Below are positions 7,719-17,400 of a DNA stretch of 64,000 bases, piece after piece. Source of the stretch: Serpens gallinarum (GTDB taxonomy: Bacteria > Pseudomonadota > Gammaproteobacteria > Pseudomonadales > Pseudomonadaceae); the NCBI RefSeq assembly GCF_014836765.1, contig NZ_JACSQG010000006.1, positions 161,181 through 225,180 on the forward strand, read 5' to 3'. Position 1 is the first letter of the stretch; every line of letters starts with the position of its first letter. The position numbers and the translations under genes were made by a program. The notes below the pieces were generated by a model, which saw only the letters and a list, made by a program, of their open reading frames with translations, made no database searches and was not told where the DNA came from.

Positions 7719-8269
7719 GAGCGGCTCCCGCAGCAGGTCGCCGCCTGATCCGCCGGGCGCTTGAGATGGGGCACGAAATTGCATGGCCGGGTACGGCTGT
7801 CGAGCTGTTCGACAAGAATCTTCTGCCAGGCGGTGCGGCAAGCATTCGGCGATCCCGGCAGGCAGCACACCAGGGTACCGTTGCTCATCCCGGCCAGCGC
7901 CCGCGACTGCACGGTGGAGGTGCCGATATCGACCAGGGAAACCTGCCGGAACAGCTCACCAAAGCCGTCCACGGTCTTTTCCAACAGCGGCGTCACCGCC
8001 TGCGGTGTGTTGTCACGCGCGGTAAAACCAGTGCCGCCGGTAATCAGCACCACCTGAACCTGCCCATCGGCAATCCAGCTGCACAGCCGGGCACGGATCT
8101 GCCAGATGTCGTCGCTCACCAGCGCCCGATCGGCCAGTTCATGGCCGGCTGCCAACAGCCCGTCGATCAGGGCCTGCCCGGAGGTATCGGTGTCCAGGCT
8201 GCGGGTATCGCTGACTGTCAGCACCGCGATGCGCAGAGGCAGGAATTCAGCGTTGGATAAATGCGCCAT
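7715..8269 (-). CDS. moaB: MoaB molybdenum cofactor biosynthesis protein
   Basis: MogA/MoaB-fold protein of 184 residues that binds molybdopterin and adenylylates it before MoeA acts. Motifs are [16 protein letters not shown] near residue 18, the MPT-binding loop [15 protein letters not shown], and [13 protein letters not shown] chose ATG 8269, preceded by GGAGATTTC, over an upstream in-frame start that adds a poorly conserved 20-residue leader. It overlaps moeA by 4 bp. The region between moaB and ytfE contains an ANR/DNR box 140 bp from this start, which may also act on this operon. Confidence 0.92.
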   Translation of the reverse strand: MAHLSNAEFLPLRIAVLTVSDTRSLDTDTSGQALIDGLLAAGHELADRALVSDDIWQIRARLCSWIADGQVQVVLITGGTGFTARDNTPQAVTPLLEKTVDGFGELFRQVSLVDIGTSTVQSRALAGMSNGTLVCCLPGSPNACRTAWQKILVEQLDSRTRPCNFVPHLKRPADQAATCCGSRS

Positions 8270-8408
8270 GGAAGAAATCTCCGTTGAAAATATCGATGCA
8301 GACTGCACCGCCACCGACGTGCAGCCCATCCCCCCAAGGAGGTACTACCGGCAACGGGGGCCGGAGAACATGTGAGCGTCAGCCTAGGCCCAATCGATTT
8401 TTTACCCC

Positions 8409-8422
8409 TTGATCAACGTCAA
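8409..8422 (+). promoter_or_regulatory. ANR/DNR box upstream of ytfE/ric
   Basis: TTGATCAACGTCAA fits TTGAT-N4-ATCAA with one mismatch in the right half. It lies 60 bp before the ytfE start and 140 bp from the divergent moaB start. Position about 22 nt before CAGAGTAT suggests a class II promoter for ytfE. Confidence 0.8.
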
Positions 8423-8482
8423 GGGGCCACGGGTTATCTGGCGGCAGAGTATCGATCCCTTCATCCGACACGAGCCTGCCCT

Positions 8483-9148
8483 ATGAGCACTGCATTGTTG
8501 AACGAAACACTCGGCAGCCTGGCTACGCGCATTCCCGGCGCAACCCGTATCCTGCGCGAGCAACGGCTGGATTTCTGCTGCGGCGGCGCGCAGTCCCTGC
8601 AGCAGGCCTGCGAACAGCGCGGAATCGATGCAACCCTGGTGGCCGAACAACTGCTGCACCTTCAGCAACAGCCCGGCGCGAATAGCAACTGGGAGCTGAC
8701 GCCTACCCCGCAGTTGATCGAGCACATTCTGGAGCGCTACCACGCCCGCCACCGTGAACAGCTGCCGGAACTTATTCGTCTGGCCAACCGCGTGGAGCAT
8801 GTTCACACCCGCAACCCCGACTGCCCCCACGGCCTGGCCGCACTGCTGGACGAGATTTACGGCGAACTGGAGCACCATATGTGCAAGGAGGAACGTATTC
8901 TGTTCCCGATGTTCAACCAGGGTGTGGCGGCCTCGGTACTGGTGGGCGGGCCAATTGCAGTGATGCGCCATGAACACGATCAGCACGGCGAAGCGTTGGA
9001 GCAACTGGCCGAACTGACCCACGATATCCAACCGCCGCCCGGCGCCTGCAACACCTGGCGCGCGCTGTATCGCGGCCTGCGGGAATTTCGCGATGACCTG
9101 ATACAGCACATCCACCTGGAGAACACTGTTTTGTTTGTGCGCTCGTGA
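8483..9148 (+). CDS. ytfE: Ric/YtfE (DnrN/ScdA) di-iron protein, Fe-S cluster repair
   Basis: Cytoplasmic di-iron protein of 221 residues that repairs iron-sulfur clusters damaged by NO or peroxide. The N-terminal ScdA domain has the paired cysteines LDFCCGG near residues 31-35. The hemerythrin-like four-helix domain (about 75-221) carries the histidine/glutamate ligands in LIEHILERYHARHREQLP, LEHHMCKEERILFP, MRHEHDQHGE and the final HIHLENTVLF. The start at 8483 is chosen because the upstream in-frame extension crosses the ANR/DNR box. Its location and box place it with the NO response, as for dnrN in other denitrifiers. Confidence 0.93.
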   Translation: MSTALLNETLGSLATRIPGATRILREQRLDFCCGGAQSLQQACEQRGIDATLVAEQLLHLQQQPGANSNWELTPTPQLIEHILERYHARHREQLPELIRLANRVEHVHTRNPDCPHGLAALLDEIYGELEHHMCKEERILFPMFNQGVAASVLVGGPIAVMRHEHDQHGEALEQLAELTHDIQPPPGACNTWRALYRGLREFRDDLIQHIHLENTVLFVRS

Positions 9149-9289
9149 CTGCCCAACGCACGGCTGCGACGAGGGCAGATAATTAATGCGGGCAACGTGG
9201 CTCGAAAAAAGTGGGCCACGGCTCGAATCCGAACAGGCAATCTAGCGTTGCAGGAATGAGCGCGGTATGCGCGGAAGGCAGAAACGAAA

Positions 9290-9311
9290 AAAGCGACCCT
9301 AAGGTCGCTTT
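9290..9311 (-). terminator. Terminator of the tRNA-Val/tRNA-Asp unit
   Basis: AAAGCGACC (9290-9298) pairs with GGTCGCTTT (9303-9311) over a 4-nt loop. Read on the minus strand the stem ends in GGTCGCTTTTTTCG, a strong intrinsic terminator just after tRNA-Asp. On the plus strand the tail is weaker, but it may also end ytfE. Confidence 0.85.
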
Positions 9312-9349
9312 CTCGTTGATGCGGGCTTCAGTCTGACCCGTATCGAATA

Positions 9350-9426
9350 TGGCGCAGTGGACGGGACTCGAACCCGCGACCCCCGGCGTGACAGGCCGGT
9401 ATTCTAACCGACTGAACTACCACTGC
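9350..9426 (-). tRNA. tRNA-Asp (GTC)
   Basis: A 77-nt gene with encoded CCA. Acceptor GCAGTGG pairs with CCACTGC, discriminator G. The anticodon loop reads CTGTCAC, anticodon GTC. The T arm has GGTTCGAGTCC. It lies 13 nt after tRNA-Val, in the same transcription unit. Confidence 0.97.
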
Positions 9427-9439
9427 GCATTACCTCGAG

Positions 9440-9515
9440 TGGTGGGTGATGACGGGTTCGAACCGCCGACCCTCTGCTTGTAAGGCAGATGCTCTCCCAG
9501 CTGAGCTAATCACCC
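9440..9515 (-). tRNA. tRNA-Val (TAC)
   Basis: A 76-nt gene with encoded CCA. Acceptor GGGTGAT pairs with ATCACCC, discriminator A. The anticodon loop is CTTACAA, anticodon TAC. It is first in the minus-strand tRNA pair. Confidence 0.97.
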
Positions 9516-9537
9516 GTTTGCTCTCGAAGTGGGGCGC

Positions 9538-9566
9538 ATTCTAGAGAGCCCGAATGACCTTGGCAA
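9538..9566 (-). promoter_or_regulatory. Promoter of the tRNA-Val/tRNA-Asp unit
   Basis: On the minus strand TTGCCA (9561-9566) and TAGAAT (9538-9543) are 17 bp apart. A GC-rich discriminator (GCGCCCC) follows, the hallmark of stringently controlled stable-RNA promoters. Confidence 0.75.
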
Positions 9567-9657
9567 GCCCTAAATGAAAAAAATTTTGCAGATGTTCCAA
9601 TGACTTAGGAAATTTCTGCTTTTTAGACGATTCATCCACCGTTGATACCCGCCAGGG

Positions 9658-9686
9658 TTGGCCTGCGCGCGGCGGGCGGGAATAAT
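9658..9686 (+). promoter_or_regulatory. Putative rdgC promoter
   Basis: TTGGCC (9658-9663) and AATAAT (9681-9686) stand 17 bp apart, ending 34 bp before the rdgC start. The spacer is very GC-rich. Confidence 0.5.
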
Positions 9687-9720
9687 GCCCGCTTTGCGTT
9701 TTCAGGAGATCCTCCCCGCC

Positions 9721-10641
9721 ATGTGGTTCCGCAACCTGCTCGTTTACCGCCTCAATGCCGATTTCCGATTCGATGCCGAGGCCCTGGAAACCGCACTGGC
9801 CAGCAAACCTGCCCGCTCCTGCGCCAGCCAGGAGCTGTCCACCTACGGCTTCATCGCCCCGTTCGGCAAAGGTGCGGACGCCCCGCTGATGCACACCAGT
9901 CAGGGTTTCTATCTGCTGGCTGCGCGTAAGGAAGAACGCATCCTGCCCGGCAGCGTAGTGCGCGATGCCCTCAAGGAGAAGGTCGACCAGATCGAAGCCG
10001 AGCAGATGCGCAAGGTCTATAAGAAGGAGCGCGACCAGCTCAAGGATGAAATCATCCTGGACTTCTTACCCCGCGCCTTCATCCGCAAATCCGCCACCTT
10101 TGCCGCCATCGCGCCTGAGCAGGGCCTGATTCTCGTCGATGCCTCCAGCTCCAAGCGCGCCGAAGACCTGCTTTCCACCCTGCGCGAAGTGCTCGGCTCA
10201 CTGCCGGTACGGCCGCTGAACGTCAAGCTGGCGCCGACCGCCACGTTCACCGAATGGGTGAAAAGCAACGCAGCCAGCCATGGCCTGCACGTGCTGGATG
10301 AATGCGAACTGCGCGACACTCAGGAAGATGGCGGCATCATTCGCTGCAAACGCCAAGACTTGGCCAGCGAGGAGATCCAGCACCACCTCACCGCCGGCAA
10401 GCTGGTCACCAAGCTGAGCCTGGCCTGGGAAGACAAACTGTCCTTGGTGCTGGACGACAAGCTGGCGATCAAACGCCTACGTTTTGAAGACCTGTTGCAG
10501 GACCAGGCTGAACAGGACGGTGGCGATGACGCCCTCGGCCAGTTGGACGCCAGCTTTACCTTGATGATGCTGACCTTCATCGAGTTCCTGCCGCAGTTGT
10601 TCGAAGCCCTTGGCGGTGAGGAGATTCCCCAGGCCATTTGA
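9721..10641 (+). CDS. rdgC: RdgC recombination-associated protein
   Basis: Nucleoid-associated, ring-forming DNA-binding protein that limits RecA-driven recombination, 306 residues, standard family length. It begins [11 protein letters not shown], typical of RdgC, and keeps the family stretches [15 protein letters not shown]-type loop [24 protein letters not shown] and the C-terminal [17 protein letters not shown] chose ATG 9721 because upstream in-frame codons overlap the promoter and have no family match. It stands alone between tRNA genes and a transporter. Confidence 0.95.
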   Translation: MWFRNLLVYRLNADFRFDAEALETALASKPARSCASQELSTYGFIAPFGKGADAPLMHTSQGFYLLAARKEERILPGSVVRDALKEKVDQIEAEQMRKVYKKERDQLKDEIILDFLPRAFIRKSATFAAIAPEQGLILVDASSSKRAEDLLSTLREVLGSLPVRPLNVKLAPTATFTEWVKSNAASHGLHVLDECELRDTQEDGGIIRCKRQDLASEEIQHHLTAGKLVTKLSLAWEDKLSLVLDDKLAIKRLRFEDLLQDQAEQDGGDDALGQLDASFTLMMLTFIEFLPQLFEALGGEEIPQAI

Positions 10642-10828
10642 TTCCTGCTTCCGCTGCCCGTTGCAGTAGCCCTATACACAGGAGCATGCCCTGATGGGCA
10701 GGCTGCGGCGGCGCGCCACCTGTGTGTCGACAGGCCTGCCATGCGTTCCCGTCACGCCGGGAAGGTGCAACGCAACCGGACACGGTGCAAACCCTGGCTT
10801 TATTAATCTGCCTTTCAAGGAAAGCTCC

Positions 10829-11797
10829 ATGCGTGCATTGGCCGCTTTAAGCCGCTTCGTCGGTAACACGTTCGCCCTCTGGGTTTTGCTGTTCGCTGTA
10901 CTGGCCTTCTATCAACCCGCCTGGTTTCTACCTATCGCCAAGGGCGGCTGGATCGTGCCGCTGCTGGGCCTGATCATGTTCGGCATGGGCCTGACCCTGA
11001 AGACTGAAGACTTCCGCGAAGTGGCGCGCCAACCGTTGCGTGTGCTGATCGGCGTACTCGCCCAGTTCATCATCATGCCGGGCCTGGCCTGGCTGCTGTG
11101 CAAGGTCCTGAATCTGCCCGCGGAAATCGCCGTTGGCGTGATCCTGGTCGGCTGCTGCCCGGGCGGCACGGCGTCCAACGTGATGGCCTGGTTCGCCCGC
11201 GGCGACGTGGCGTTGTCGGTGGCCATCACCTCGGTGTCCACCCTCCTCGCCCCGATCGTCACCCCGGCGCTGATCTGGTTGCTGGCCTCGGCCTGGCTGC
11301 CGGTGGATTTCGGCGCCATGTTCTGGTCCATCGTTCAGGTGGTGATTCTGCCCATCGTGCTCGGCTTGCTCGCGCAGCGCCTGCTGGGCGCGCGCGTGCG
11401 GGTGGCTGTGGATGTGTTGCCGCTGGTGTCGGTGTTCAGCATCGTCGCCATCGTTGCCGCCGTGGTGGCGGCCAGCCAGGCAAAAATCGCCGAATCCGGC
11501 CTGCTGATCATGGCCGTGGTGGTGCTGCACAATGGCCTGGGACTGGCCATGGGCTATGCCGCCGGCCAACTGTTCGGCCTGCCACTGGCGCAGCGCAAGA
11601 CCCTGTCTATGGAAGTCGGCATGCAGAACTCCGGGCTTGGCGCCGCTTTGGCCAGCGCCCATTTCTCGCCGCTGGCGGCGGTGCCCAGTGCGCTGTTCAG
11701 CGTCTGGCACAACCTTTCCGGCCCGATGCTGGCGACCGTGTTCCGGCGCATGAACGATCCGCAAACGGCGCCGGCCAAGCAGGCCGCCGCCGAATAA
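10829..11797 (+). CDS. Bile acid:sodium symporter (BASS) family transporter
   Basis: Inner-membrane transporter of 322 residues from the BASS/SBF family, probably moving an organic anion with sodium. Nine to ten hydrophobic segments alternate through the protein. Family features include [18 protein letters not shown] near residue 48, [15 protein letters not shown] near 110 (the conserved GG-T-SN motif), and [15 protein letters not shown] near 260, which contributes to the sodium sites. The start at 10829 follows AAGGAAAGC. The substrate cannot be told. The guanidine riboswitch and sugE follow it, but a hairpin intervenes, so it is probably not under guanidine control. Confidence 0.88.
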   Translation: MRALAALSRFVGNTFALWVLLFAVLAFYQPAWFLPIAKGGWIVPLLGLIMFGMGLTLKTEDFREVARQPLRVLIGVLAQFIIMPGLAWLLCKVLNLPAEIAVGVILVGCCPGGTASNVMAWFARGDVALSVAITSVSTLLAPIVTPALIWLLASAWLPVDFGAMFWSIVQVVILPIVLGLLAQRLLGARVRVAVDVLPLVSVFSIVAIVAAVVAASQAKIAESGLLIMAVVVLHNGLGLAMGYAAGQLFGLPLAQRKTLSMEVGMQNSGLGAALASAHFSPLAAVPSALFSVWHNLSGPMLATVFRRMNDPQTAPAKQAAAE

Positions 11798-11802
11798 AAA
11801 TG

Positions 11803-11830
11803 CTGGGGGCCCCTTGCCCGGGGCGCCCAG
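11803..11830 (+). terminator. GC-rich hairpin after the BASS gene
   Basis: CTGGGGGCCCC (11803-11813) pairs with GGGGCGCCCAG (11820-11830), with one G-G mismatch. The following sequence is A-rich, not a T-run, so termination is uncertain. It isolates the BASS gene from the riboswitch 13 nt downstream. Confidence 0.5.
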
Positions 11831-11843
11831 CTGTGCAAAATAA

Positions 11844-11926
11844 AACGCCGGCGGGGACGACCCCGCCGGCGTTCTTATTGGCCCTGTGCGGCCGCAAGAG
11901 CGCTTCACATCAGGGGACGGCCCCAG
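11844..11926 (+). ncRNA. Guanidine-II (mini-ykkC) riboswitch
   Basis: There are two hairpins with ACGR loops. P1 has a stem of about 13 bp (11844-11856 with 11861-11873) closing the loop ACGA. P2 has GGGG-ACGG-CCCC (11913-11924), with an outer C-G pair. The linker is 39 nt. The Shine-Dalgarno GGAGGT of sugE follows P2 by only 6 nt. This matches the mini-ykkC class, which binds free guanidinium in both loops and controls access to the ribosome-binding site. The downstream gene is a guanidinium exporter, the classic target. Confidence 0.93.
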
Positions 11927-11944
11927 CTTTTTGGAGGTATCCCC

Positions 11945-12259
11945 ATGTCCTGGCTCATTCTGTTCTTTGCCGGCCTGTTCGAAATTGCCTGGGCCATCGG
12001 CCTGAAATACACCGACGGCTTTACCCGCTTGATTCCCTCCGCCCTGACGGTCGCAGCCATGCTGGTCAGCCTGGGGCTGCTGGGCCTGGCCATGAAGGGG
12101 CTGCCCCTGGGCACCGCCTATGCGGTGTGGACCGGCATTGGCGCCGTCGGCACGGTGATTGCCGGCATCATCCTGTTCGGTGAGTCCATGGCGCCGCTGC
12201 GCCTGGCCAGTGTGGCGCTGATCGTCACCGGCCTGGTCGGGCTCAAGCTCAGTCATTGA
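11945..12259 (+). CDS. sugE: SugE/Gdx guanidinium exporter (SMR family)
   Basis: Small multidrug resistance-type membrane protein of 104 residues with four transmembrane helices, working as a dual-topology dimer. The Gdx subfamily exports guanidinium in exchange for protons. The key Glu13 is present ([14 protein letters not shown]), followed by the Gdx-type [13 protein letters not shown] in TM3 and GESMAPLRL before TM4. The riboswitch directly upstream supports Gdx rather than quaternary-ammonium EmrE function. The ribosome-binding site GGAGGT (11933-11938) lies just beyond P2. Downstream are the tandem hairpins shared with azlD. Confidence 0.95.
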   Translation: MSWLILFFAGLFEIAWAIGLKYTDGFTRLIPSALTVAAMLVSLGLLGLAMKGLPLGTAYAVWTGIGAVGTVIAGIILFGESMAPLRLASVALIVTGLVGLKLSH

Positions 12260-12266
12260 CGTGTCT

Positions 12267-12362
12267 CAGCGCAGGGCGGATTTCCCGCCCTGCGACTGAC
12301 AGTCAGATCTGACCCAGCGCAGGGCGGATTTCCCGCCCTGCGACTGACAGTCAGATCTGACC
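12267..12362. repeat. Perfect 48-bp tandem duplication, two hairpins
   Basis: Two identical 48-bp units (12267-12314 and 12315-12362), followed by the first bases of a third. Each contains a 10-bp hairpin CGCAGGGCGG/CCGCCCTGCG (12270-12294 and 12318-12342) with a 5-nt loop and no T-run. The second unit includes the azlD stop codon (12351-12353). The hairpins lie between convergent sugE and azlD and may act as a terminator. The unit looks recently duplicated because there are no differences. Confidence 0.9.
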
Positions 12363-12674
12363 CAGCGCCCAGCGCAACAGAAAGAACACCAGCAACCCGC
12401 CCGCGATGGTGGCCAGCAGGTTACGGCTGAGTGCGGCAATCGCAATGGTCACCACCCCGCCCAGCAGATAGGCATTGTCCAGGCGCACCTGCAGCGTTTG
12501 TCCGTCAGGCATGAACATGCCCGGCGCGACGATGGCGCATAGCACAGCGATGGGCACATAGCGCAGGCCCTGACGCACCAGCGGTGGAAATCGCAGGTTC
12601 GGCCAGGCGAACAAGCTGTAACGGATGACGAAGGTGATCACTGCCATACCCAGTATCAGCAACCAGATATCCAT
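12351..12674 (-). CDS. azlD: AzlD branched-chain amino acid export subunit
   Basis: Small inner-membrane protein of 107 residues with about four hydrophobic segments, partner of AzlC in export of branched-chain amino acids or analogues. It shows the family opening (LLILGMAVITFVIRYSLF) and the LRYVPIAVLCAIVAP stretch. Its ATG overlaps the azlC stop by one base. Its last codons lie inside the 48-bp tandem repeat, so its C-terminus may have been set by that duplication; LRWALGQI is the present end. Confidence 0.9.
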   Translation of the reverse strand: MDIWLLILGMAVITFVIRYSLFAWPNLRFPPLVRQGLRYVPIAVLCAIVAPGMFMPDGQTLQVRLDNAYLLGGVVTIAIAALSRNLLATIAGGLLVFFLLRWALGQI

Positions 12675-13390
12675 CAGGCATCCTCCCCGACTGCGTGGCG
12701 GGTTTCACGACGCTGCTCCAGCCAGACACCGACGATGATTCCGGCGAGTGCTGCAACCAGCAGGCCGAGCTTGTACGGCAGGCCGTGAAAGGCCAATGCC
12801 ACTGCACCGGCCACCAGCGCCGCGGCAACTTGCGGCACATTGCGCAGCATCGGCACGACGATGCCGATGAAGGTGGCGAGCATCGCGAAATCCAATCCCC
12901 AGGTCGCCAGGTTTGGCACCGCCTGGCCGAAGGCCACGCCGATCAGCGTGCACAGCTGCCAGTTGGTGTACATGGCCAGGCAGGAACCGAAAAAATACCA
13001 GTGTTTATGCGCTGACTCGTCGCGTGCCGCGTAGCGGTGCTGGACCACGGCGAAGGTTTCATCGGTCAGCCAGAACGCCAGGGGCGCCCGCCAGCGGCCC
13101 GGCAGATGGCGCACGAACGGTTGCAGGGTGGCGCTGTAGAGGGCGTGTCGCAGGTTGACCACAAAGGTGGTGAGCAGCAGTACGACCATACCGGCGCCGC
13201 CCCCCAGCAAGCTGACCGCAATGAATTGCGCGGAGCCGGCGAAGACCAGTAGAGACATGCCCAATGCCTGCCACAGGGACAGGCCAGCGGCACTGGCCAG
13301 GGTGCCAAAGATGATGCCGAAGGGAATCGCGCCGAGAATCAGAGGTAGGGTATCGCGGGCGCCATTGAGGAATTCGTGTAAGCGGGACAT
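12674..13390 (-). CDS. azlC: AzlC branched-chain amino acid permease subunit
   Basis: Inner-membrane protein of 238 residues with seven to eight hydrophobic segments, the large subunit of the AzlCD exporter. Characteristic are [14 protein letters not shown] near residue 20, [11 protein letters not shown] near 45, [14 protein letters not shown] near 75 and WLTDETFAV near 107. The start at 13390 follows AAGGAGAAACC. It is followed directly by azlD on the same mRNA. No regulator (Lrp type) lies beside it. Confidence 0.92.
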   Translation of the reverse strand: MSRLHEFLNGARDTLPLILGAIPFGIIFGTLASAAGLSLWQALGMSLLVFAGSAQFIAVSLLGGGAGMVVLLLTTFVVNLRHALYSATLQPFVRHLPGRWRAPLAFWLTDETFAVVQHRYAARDESAHKHWYFFGSCLAMYTNWQLCTLIGVAFGQAVPNLATWGLDFAMLATFIGIVVPMLRNVPQVAAALVAGAVALAFHGLPYKLGLLVAALAGIIVGVWLEQRRETRHAVGEDA

Positions 13391-13482
13391 GGTTTCTCCT
13401 TGGGGAGAAGAAACCTACACCAAGTCGGCGTGGTTCGTCTCACTCTGCCAGCGGCCTCAGAGCGCGACGACCCGCAAATCCT

Positions 13483-14112
13483 TCACTTGGCCGCCAGGGG
13501 CTGTTTCGGCGGGCCGCTTTGTAGGGAATGCTCGCTGGCACGCCCACCGGCAAAACTGTCCTCGAGTTGCCGCTTGACGTCTGGCCATTCCAGGTCGGTG
13601 ATGCTGTACAGCACGGTATCGTCGAGACGGCCGTCCGCCAGGCGACGATGGTTGCGCAACAGGCCCTCGCGCCGAGCGCCGAGCTTTTCAATCGCCCGTT
13701 GGGAACGCAAGTTGCTGGCGGCGGTTTTCAGTTGCACGCGGACCAATTGCCACTGCTCGAACGCCTGGCGCAGCAGAAGGAACTTGATCGAAGTGTTCAG
13801 TCCCGTGCCGTGCTGGTGATGGTCGAGCCAGGTCCAGCCGATTTCGGCTGCCGGCAAAGCAGGCAGGAAATCGGCGAATCGTGTAGTACCGACCACGCTC
13901 TCATCAAGGCGCACCGTAAAGACCACTGCCCGCCCCTCACGCTGCTCCACCAGCGCCTGCCGATACCAGTCCGGACGCAGAGGGCCCTGCATGTAGACCA
14001 GGCGCTCATGATTGGCTTCGGCCAGGCTGACCAAGGCCGGAATATCGCTTTCGAGCAGAGGCTCCAGACGCAGCGCCCCGCGCTGCAAAGTAATAGGTTG
14101 CGGCATGAACAT
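13483..14112 (-). CDS. GNAT-family N-acetyltransferase (RimJ/RimL type)
   Basis: A 209-residue GCN5-related acetyltransferase of the Acetyltransf_3 group that modifies protein N-termini or small amines. The core fold is visible: beta strand LRLEPLLESDIPALVSLAE, central strand VVFTVRLDESVVGTTRF, EIGWTWLDHHQHGTGLNTSIKFLLL at the acetyl-CoA site, and VQLKTAASNLRSQRAIEKLGARREGLLRNHRRLADGR split over strands 5-7, which is typical of RimJ/RimL. I chose ATG 14112, with AAGGAGAG 5-8 nt upstream; a second ATG lies two codons later. The substrate is unknown. Confidence 0.85.
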   Translation of the reverse strand: MFMPQPITLQRGALRLEPLLESDIPALVSLAEANHERLVYMQGPLRPDWYRQALVEQREGRAVVFTVRLDESVVGTTRFADFLPALPAAEIGWTWLDHHQHGTGLNTSIKFLLLRQAFEQWQLVRVQLKTAASNLRSQRAIEKLGARREGLLRNHRRLADGRLDDTVLYSITDLEWPDVKRQLEDSFAGGRASEHSLQSGPPKQPLAAK

Positions 14113-14428
14113 CGCACTCTCCTTGTTTTTTCCAGACGGGCCTCGGTCCCATATGAACATCGGCCCCGCCAGAAGTGCCGCCCTGGCATAAAACAAGCCG
14201 TTTCGAGCACTGCGCTGTGTCAGGGTCGAACTGGGGTGGGCATCTGCGACATTGGTAGCAAGACGCCTGACGCCGCACCGCTTTACTGCGAAACTATAGG
14301 CACGGACGTGGCATCACCTTGCGCTACTCGGTCATTGCCCCGATGTTACCGAGCATGGATCGATCACTGTCGCCACACCCTGTCCGGCCACCTCCGGCCG
14401 ACGCTGTTTTGAAACGTTTGGAGTTCGC
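14113..14428. other. Intergenic stretch, no gene seen
   Basis: 316 bp between divergent genes. I see no convincing small reading frame, terminator or known operator. A short hairpin GGCC...GGCC lies close to the hybrid kinase start, which has a GTTTGGAG ribosome-binding site. Confidence 0.5.
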
Positions 14429-17400
14429 ATGTCGCTGTCCCCCGGGCTGATCGCGCTGGTCGCCTTCGCCTACATGGCCCTTCTGTTCGCCATCGCCTTT
14501 TATGGCGACCGTCGCCGTACTCCGCTGTCGCCCGCCCTGCGCGCCTGGGTCTACAGCCTGTCGCTGGCCGTGTATTGCACCAGCTGGACCTTCTTCGGTG
14601 CCGTGGGACAAGTCACCGAGCAGCTGTGGGCCTTTCTGCCCATCTACCTGGGGCCCGTCCTGCTGCTGCTGTTCGCACCCTGGGTGCTGCAGAAAATGGT
14701 GATGATTTCCAAACAGGAAAGCATTACCTCGATTGCCGACTTCATTGCTGCGCGCTATGGCAAGTCACGGCCCCTGGCGGTGGTGGTGGCCTTGATCTGC
14801 CTGGTCGGCATCCTGCCCTACCTGGCGTTGCAACTGAAGGCCATCGTGCTGGGCGTCAACTTGCTCATCGGCGCCAACCCGGATTCCACCACCAGCAGTG
14901 CCACGGACACCGCACTGCTGGTGTCGGGGGCGCTGGCGCTGTTTTCCATCCTGTTCGGTACCCGCAAGCTGGACGTCACCGAACACCACCGCGGCATGGT
15001 CATGGCCATTGCCTTCGAGTCGCTGGTCAAGCTGCTGGCGTTCCTCGCGGTGGGGATTTTCGTTACCTACGGTCTGTTCGACGGTTTCGAGCATCTGCTC
15101 AGCCAGGCCCACCTGGCGCCGCAACTGGAAGCATTTTGGGCGAAGCAGATGAACTGGCCGGCCATGCTGGTGCAGACCGGAATGGCCATGATCGCCATCG
15201 TCTGCCTGCCCCGACAATTCCACGTCACCGTGGTGGAAAACAACGCCCCGCAGGACCTGCGTCAAGTGCGCTGGGTGTTCCCGCTGTACCTGGCTCTCGC
15301 CGCGCTGTTCGTGGTGCCCATTGCCCTGGCCGGGCAGATGTTGCTGCCTGCCGGCGTGATGCCGGACACCTTCGTGATCAGCCTGCCGCTGGCCGAATCC
15401 CACCCGGCCCTGGCACTGCTGGCATTCATCGGCGGCGCCTCGGCGGCCACCGGCATGGTCATCGTCGCCAGCGTGACGCTGTCAACGATGATCTCCAACG
15501 ACATGCTGCTGCCCTGGCTGCTCAGCCGGCAGACATCGGAGCGGCCCTTCGAACTGTTCCGCCACTGGATGCTCACCGCACGCCGAGTGAGCATTGTGGT
15601 GATTTTGCTGCTTGCCTACGTCAGCTATCGCCTGCTGGGCGCCAACGCCAGCCTGGCGACCATTGGCCAGGTGTCGTTTGCTGCCATCGGCCAGTTGGCG
15701 CCCGCCATGTTCGGCGCCCTGGTGTGGAAACAGGCTAACCGCCGCGGTGTGTTCGCCGGCCTGGCCGCCGGTTCGCTGATCTGGCTGTACACCCTGGTAT
15801 TGCCGCTGGTGGCAGGCGGCCTGGGCTGGTCGCTGGATGCCTTCCCCGGTCTGCGCACCGTACTGTACTTCCCGTTATGGATCGAAGTGGATCCCCTGAC
15901 CCGCGGCGTGGTGCTGTCGCTGGCCGGTAACTTCCTGCTCTTCGCCCTGGTGTCGATTTTCTCGCGCACCCGGGTTTCGGAGTACTGGCAGGCCAGCCGT
16001 TTCATCGGCCAGGAAGTCTATCGCCCAAGCAACCGGCCTTTGCTGGCGGTGCAGATCAACGACCTGCGCACCCTGGCCGCACGTTTCGTCGGCGATGAAC
16101 GCGCCGAGCAGAGCTTCGAACGCTTCGCCATGCGCCAGGGCAAGGCCCTGAACCTCAGCCAAGCCGCGGATGGCGACTGGATCGCCCACACCGAACGCCT
16201 GCTCGCCGGGGTACTGGGCGCCTCGTCCACCCGGGCGGTGGTCAAGGCCGCCATTGAAGGCCGCGACATGCAGGTCGAGGATGTGGTGCGCATCGTCGAC
16301 GAAGCCTCAGAGGTGCTGCAGTTCAACCGCGCCTTGCTGCAGGGCGCCATCGAGAACATCACTCAGGGCATCAGCGTGGTCGACCAGTCGCTGCGCCTGG
16401 TCGCCTGGAACCACCGTTACCTGGAGCTGTTCGGGTACCCCGAGGGGCTGATTTATGTCGGTCGGCCGATCGCCGACCTGATCCGCTACAACGCCGAGCG
16501 CGGCCTGTGCGGCCCGGGCGATGCGGAACACCATGTGATCAAGCGTCTGTACTGGATGCGCCAGGGCACTGCGCACACCTCCGAGCGCCTGTTCCCCAAT
16601 GGTCGGGTCATCGAACTGATTGGCAACCCGATGCCCGGTGGCGGTTTTGTCATGAGCTTCACCGACATCACCGAATTCCGCGAAGCCGAGACGGCGCTCA
16701 AGGTCGCTAATGAAGGCTTGGAGCAGCGGGTCGCCGAGCGCACCCGGGAACTGTCCCAGCTCAACGTGGCGCTGATTGCCGCCAAAGGCATCGCCGAAGC
16801 CGCCAACCAGTCGAAAACCCGTTTCCTGGCCGCCGTCAGCCACGACCTGATGCAACCCCTGAACGCCGCCCGGCTGTTTTCCGCGTCCCTGGCCCATGCC
16901 GAGCAAAGTCTGCAACCGGAAACCCGCGAACTGGTCCAGCACCTGGACAGCTCGCTGCGCTCAGTGGAAGACCTGATCACCGACCTGCTGGATATCTCGC
17001 GCCTGGAGAACGACCGCATTGCCCCGGATCGCCATGCCTTTGCACTGAGCAGCCTGTTCGACACCCTGGGCGTCGAATTCAAGGCGCTGGCCCAGGAACA
17101 GGGCATCGACTTCCGCCTGCGCGGCAGCCGCTTGCGCATTGACAGCGACCAAAAGCTGCTGCGCCGTGTGCTACAGAACTTCCTTACCAACGCCTTCCGC
17201 TACGCCAAAGGCAGTGTGCTACTGGGCGTGCGCCGCACCGGCAGCCATTTGCGCCTGGAGGTGTGGGACCAAGGGCCCGGAATTCCGGAAAACAAGCGCC
17301 GCGAGATCTTTGAGGAGTTCAAGCGACTGGATAACCATCAGACCCGCGCCGAAAAGGGCCTGGGCCTGGGCTTGGCGATTGCCGATGGATTTTGCAAGGT

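Noticed and set aside
10694..10828. Possible cobalamin-like riboswitch before the BASS gene
   Set aside because: GGTGCAACGCAACCGG looks vaguely like part of the class, but the conserved B12 box and remaining core are missing.
10928..12256. 442-codon minus-strand frame across the BASS and sugE genes
   Set aside because: It overlaps two well-supported genes and the riboswitch. Its composition (repeated Gln, His, Asp) is typical of an antisense frame in GC-rich DNA.
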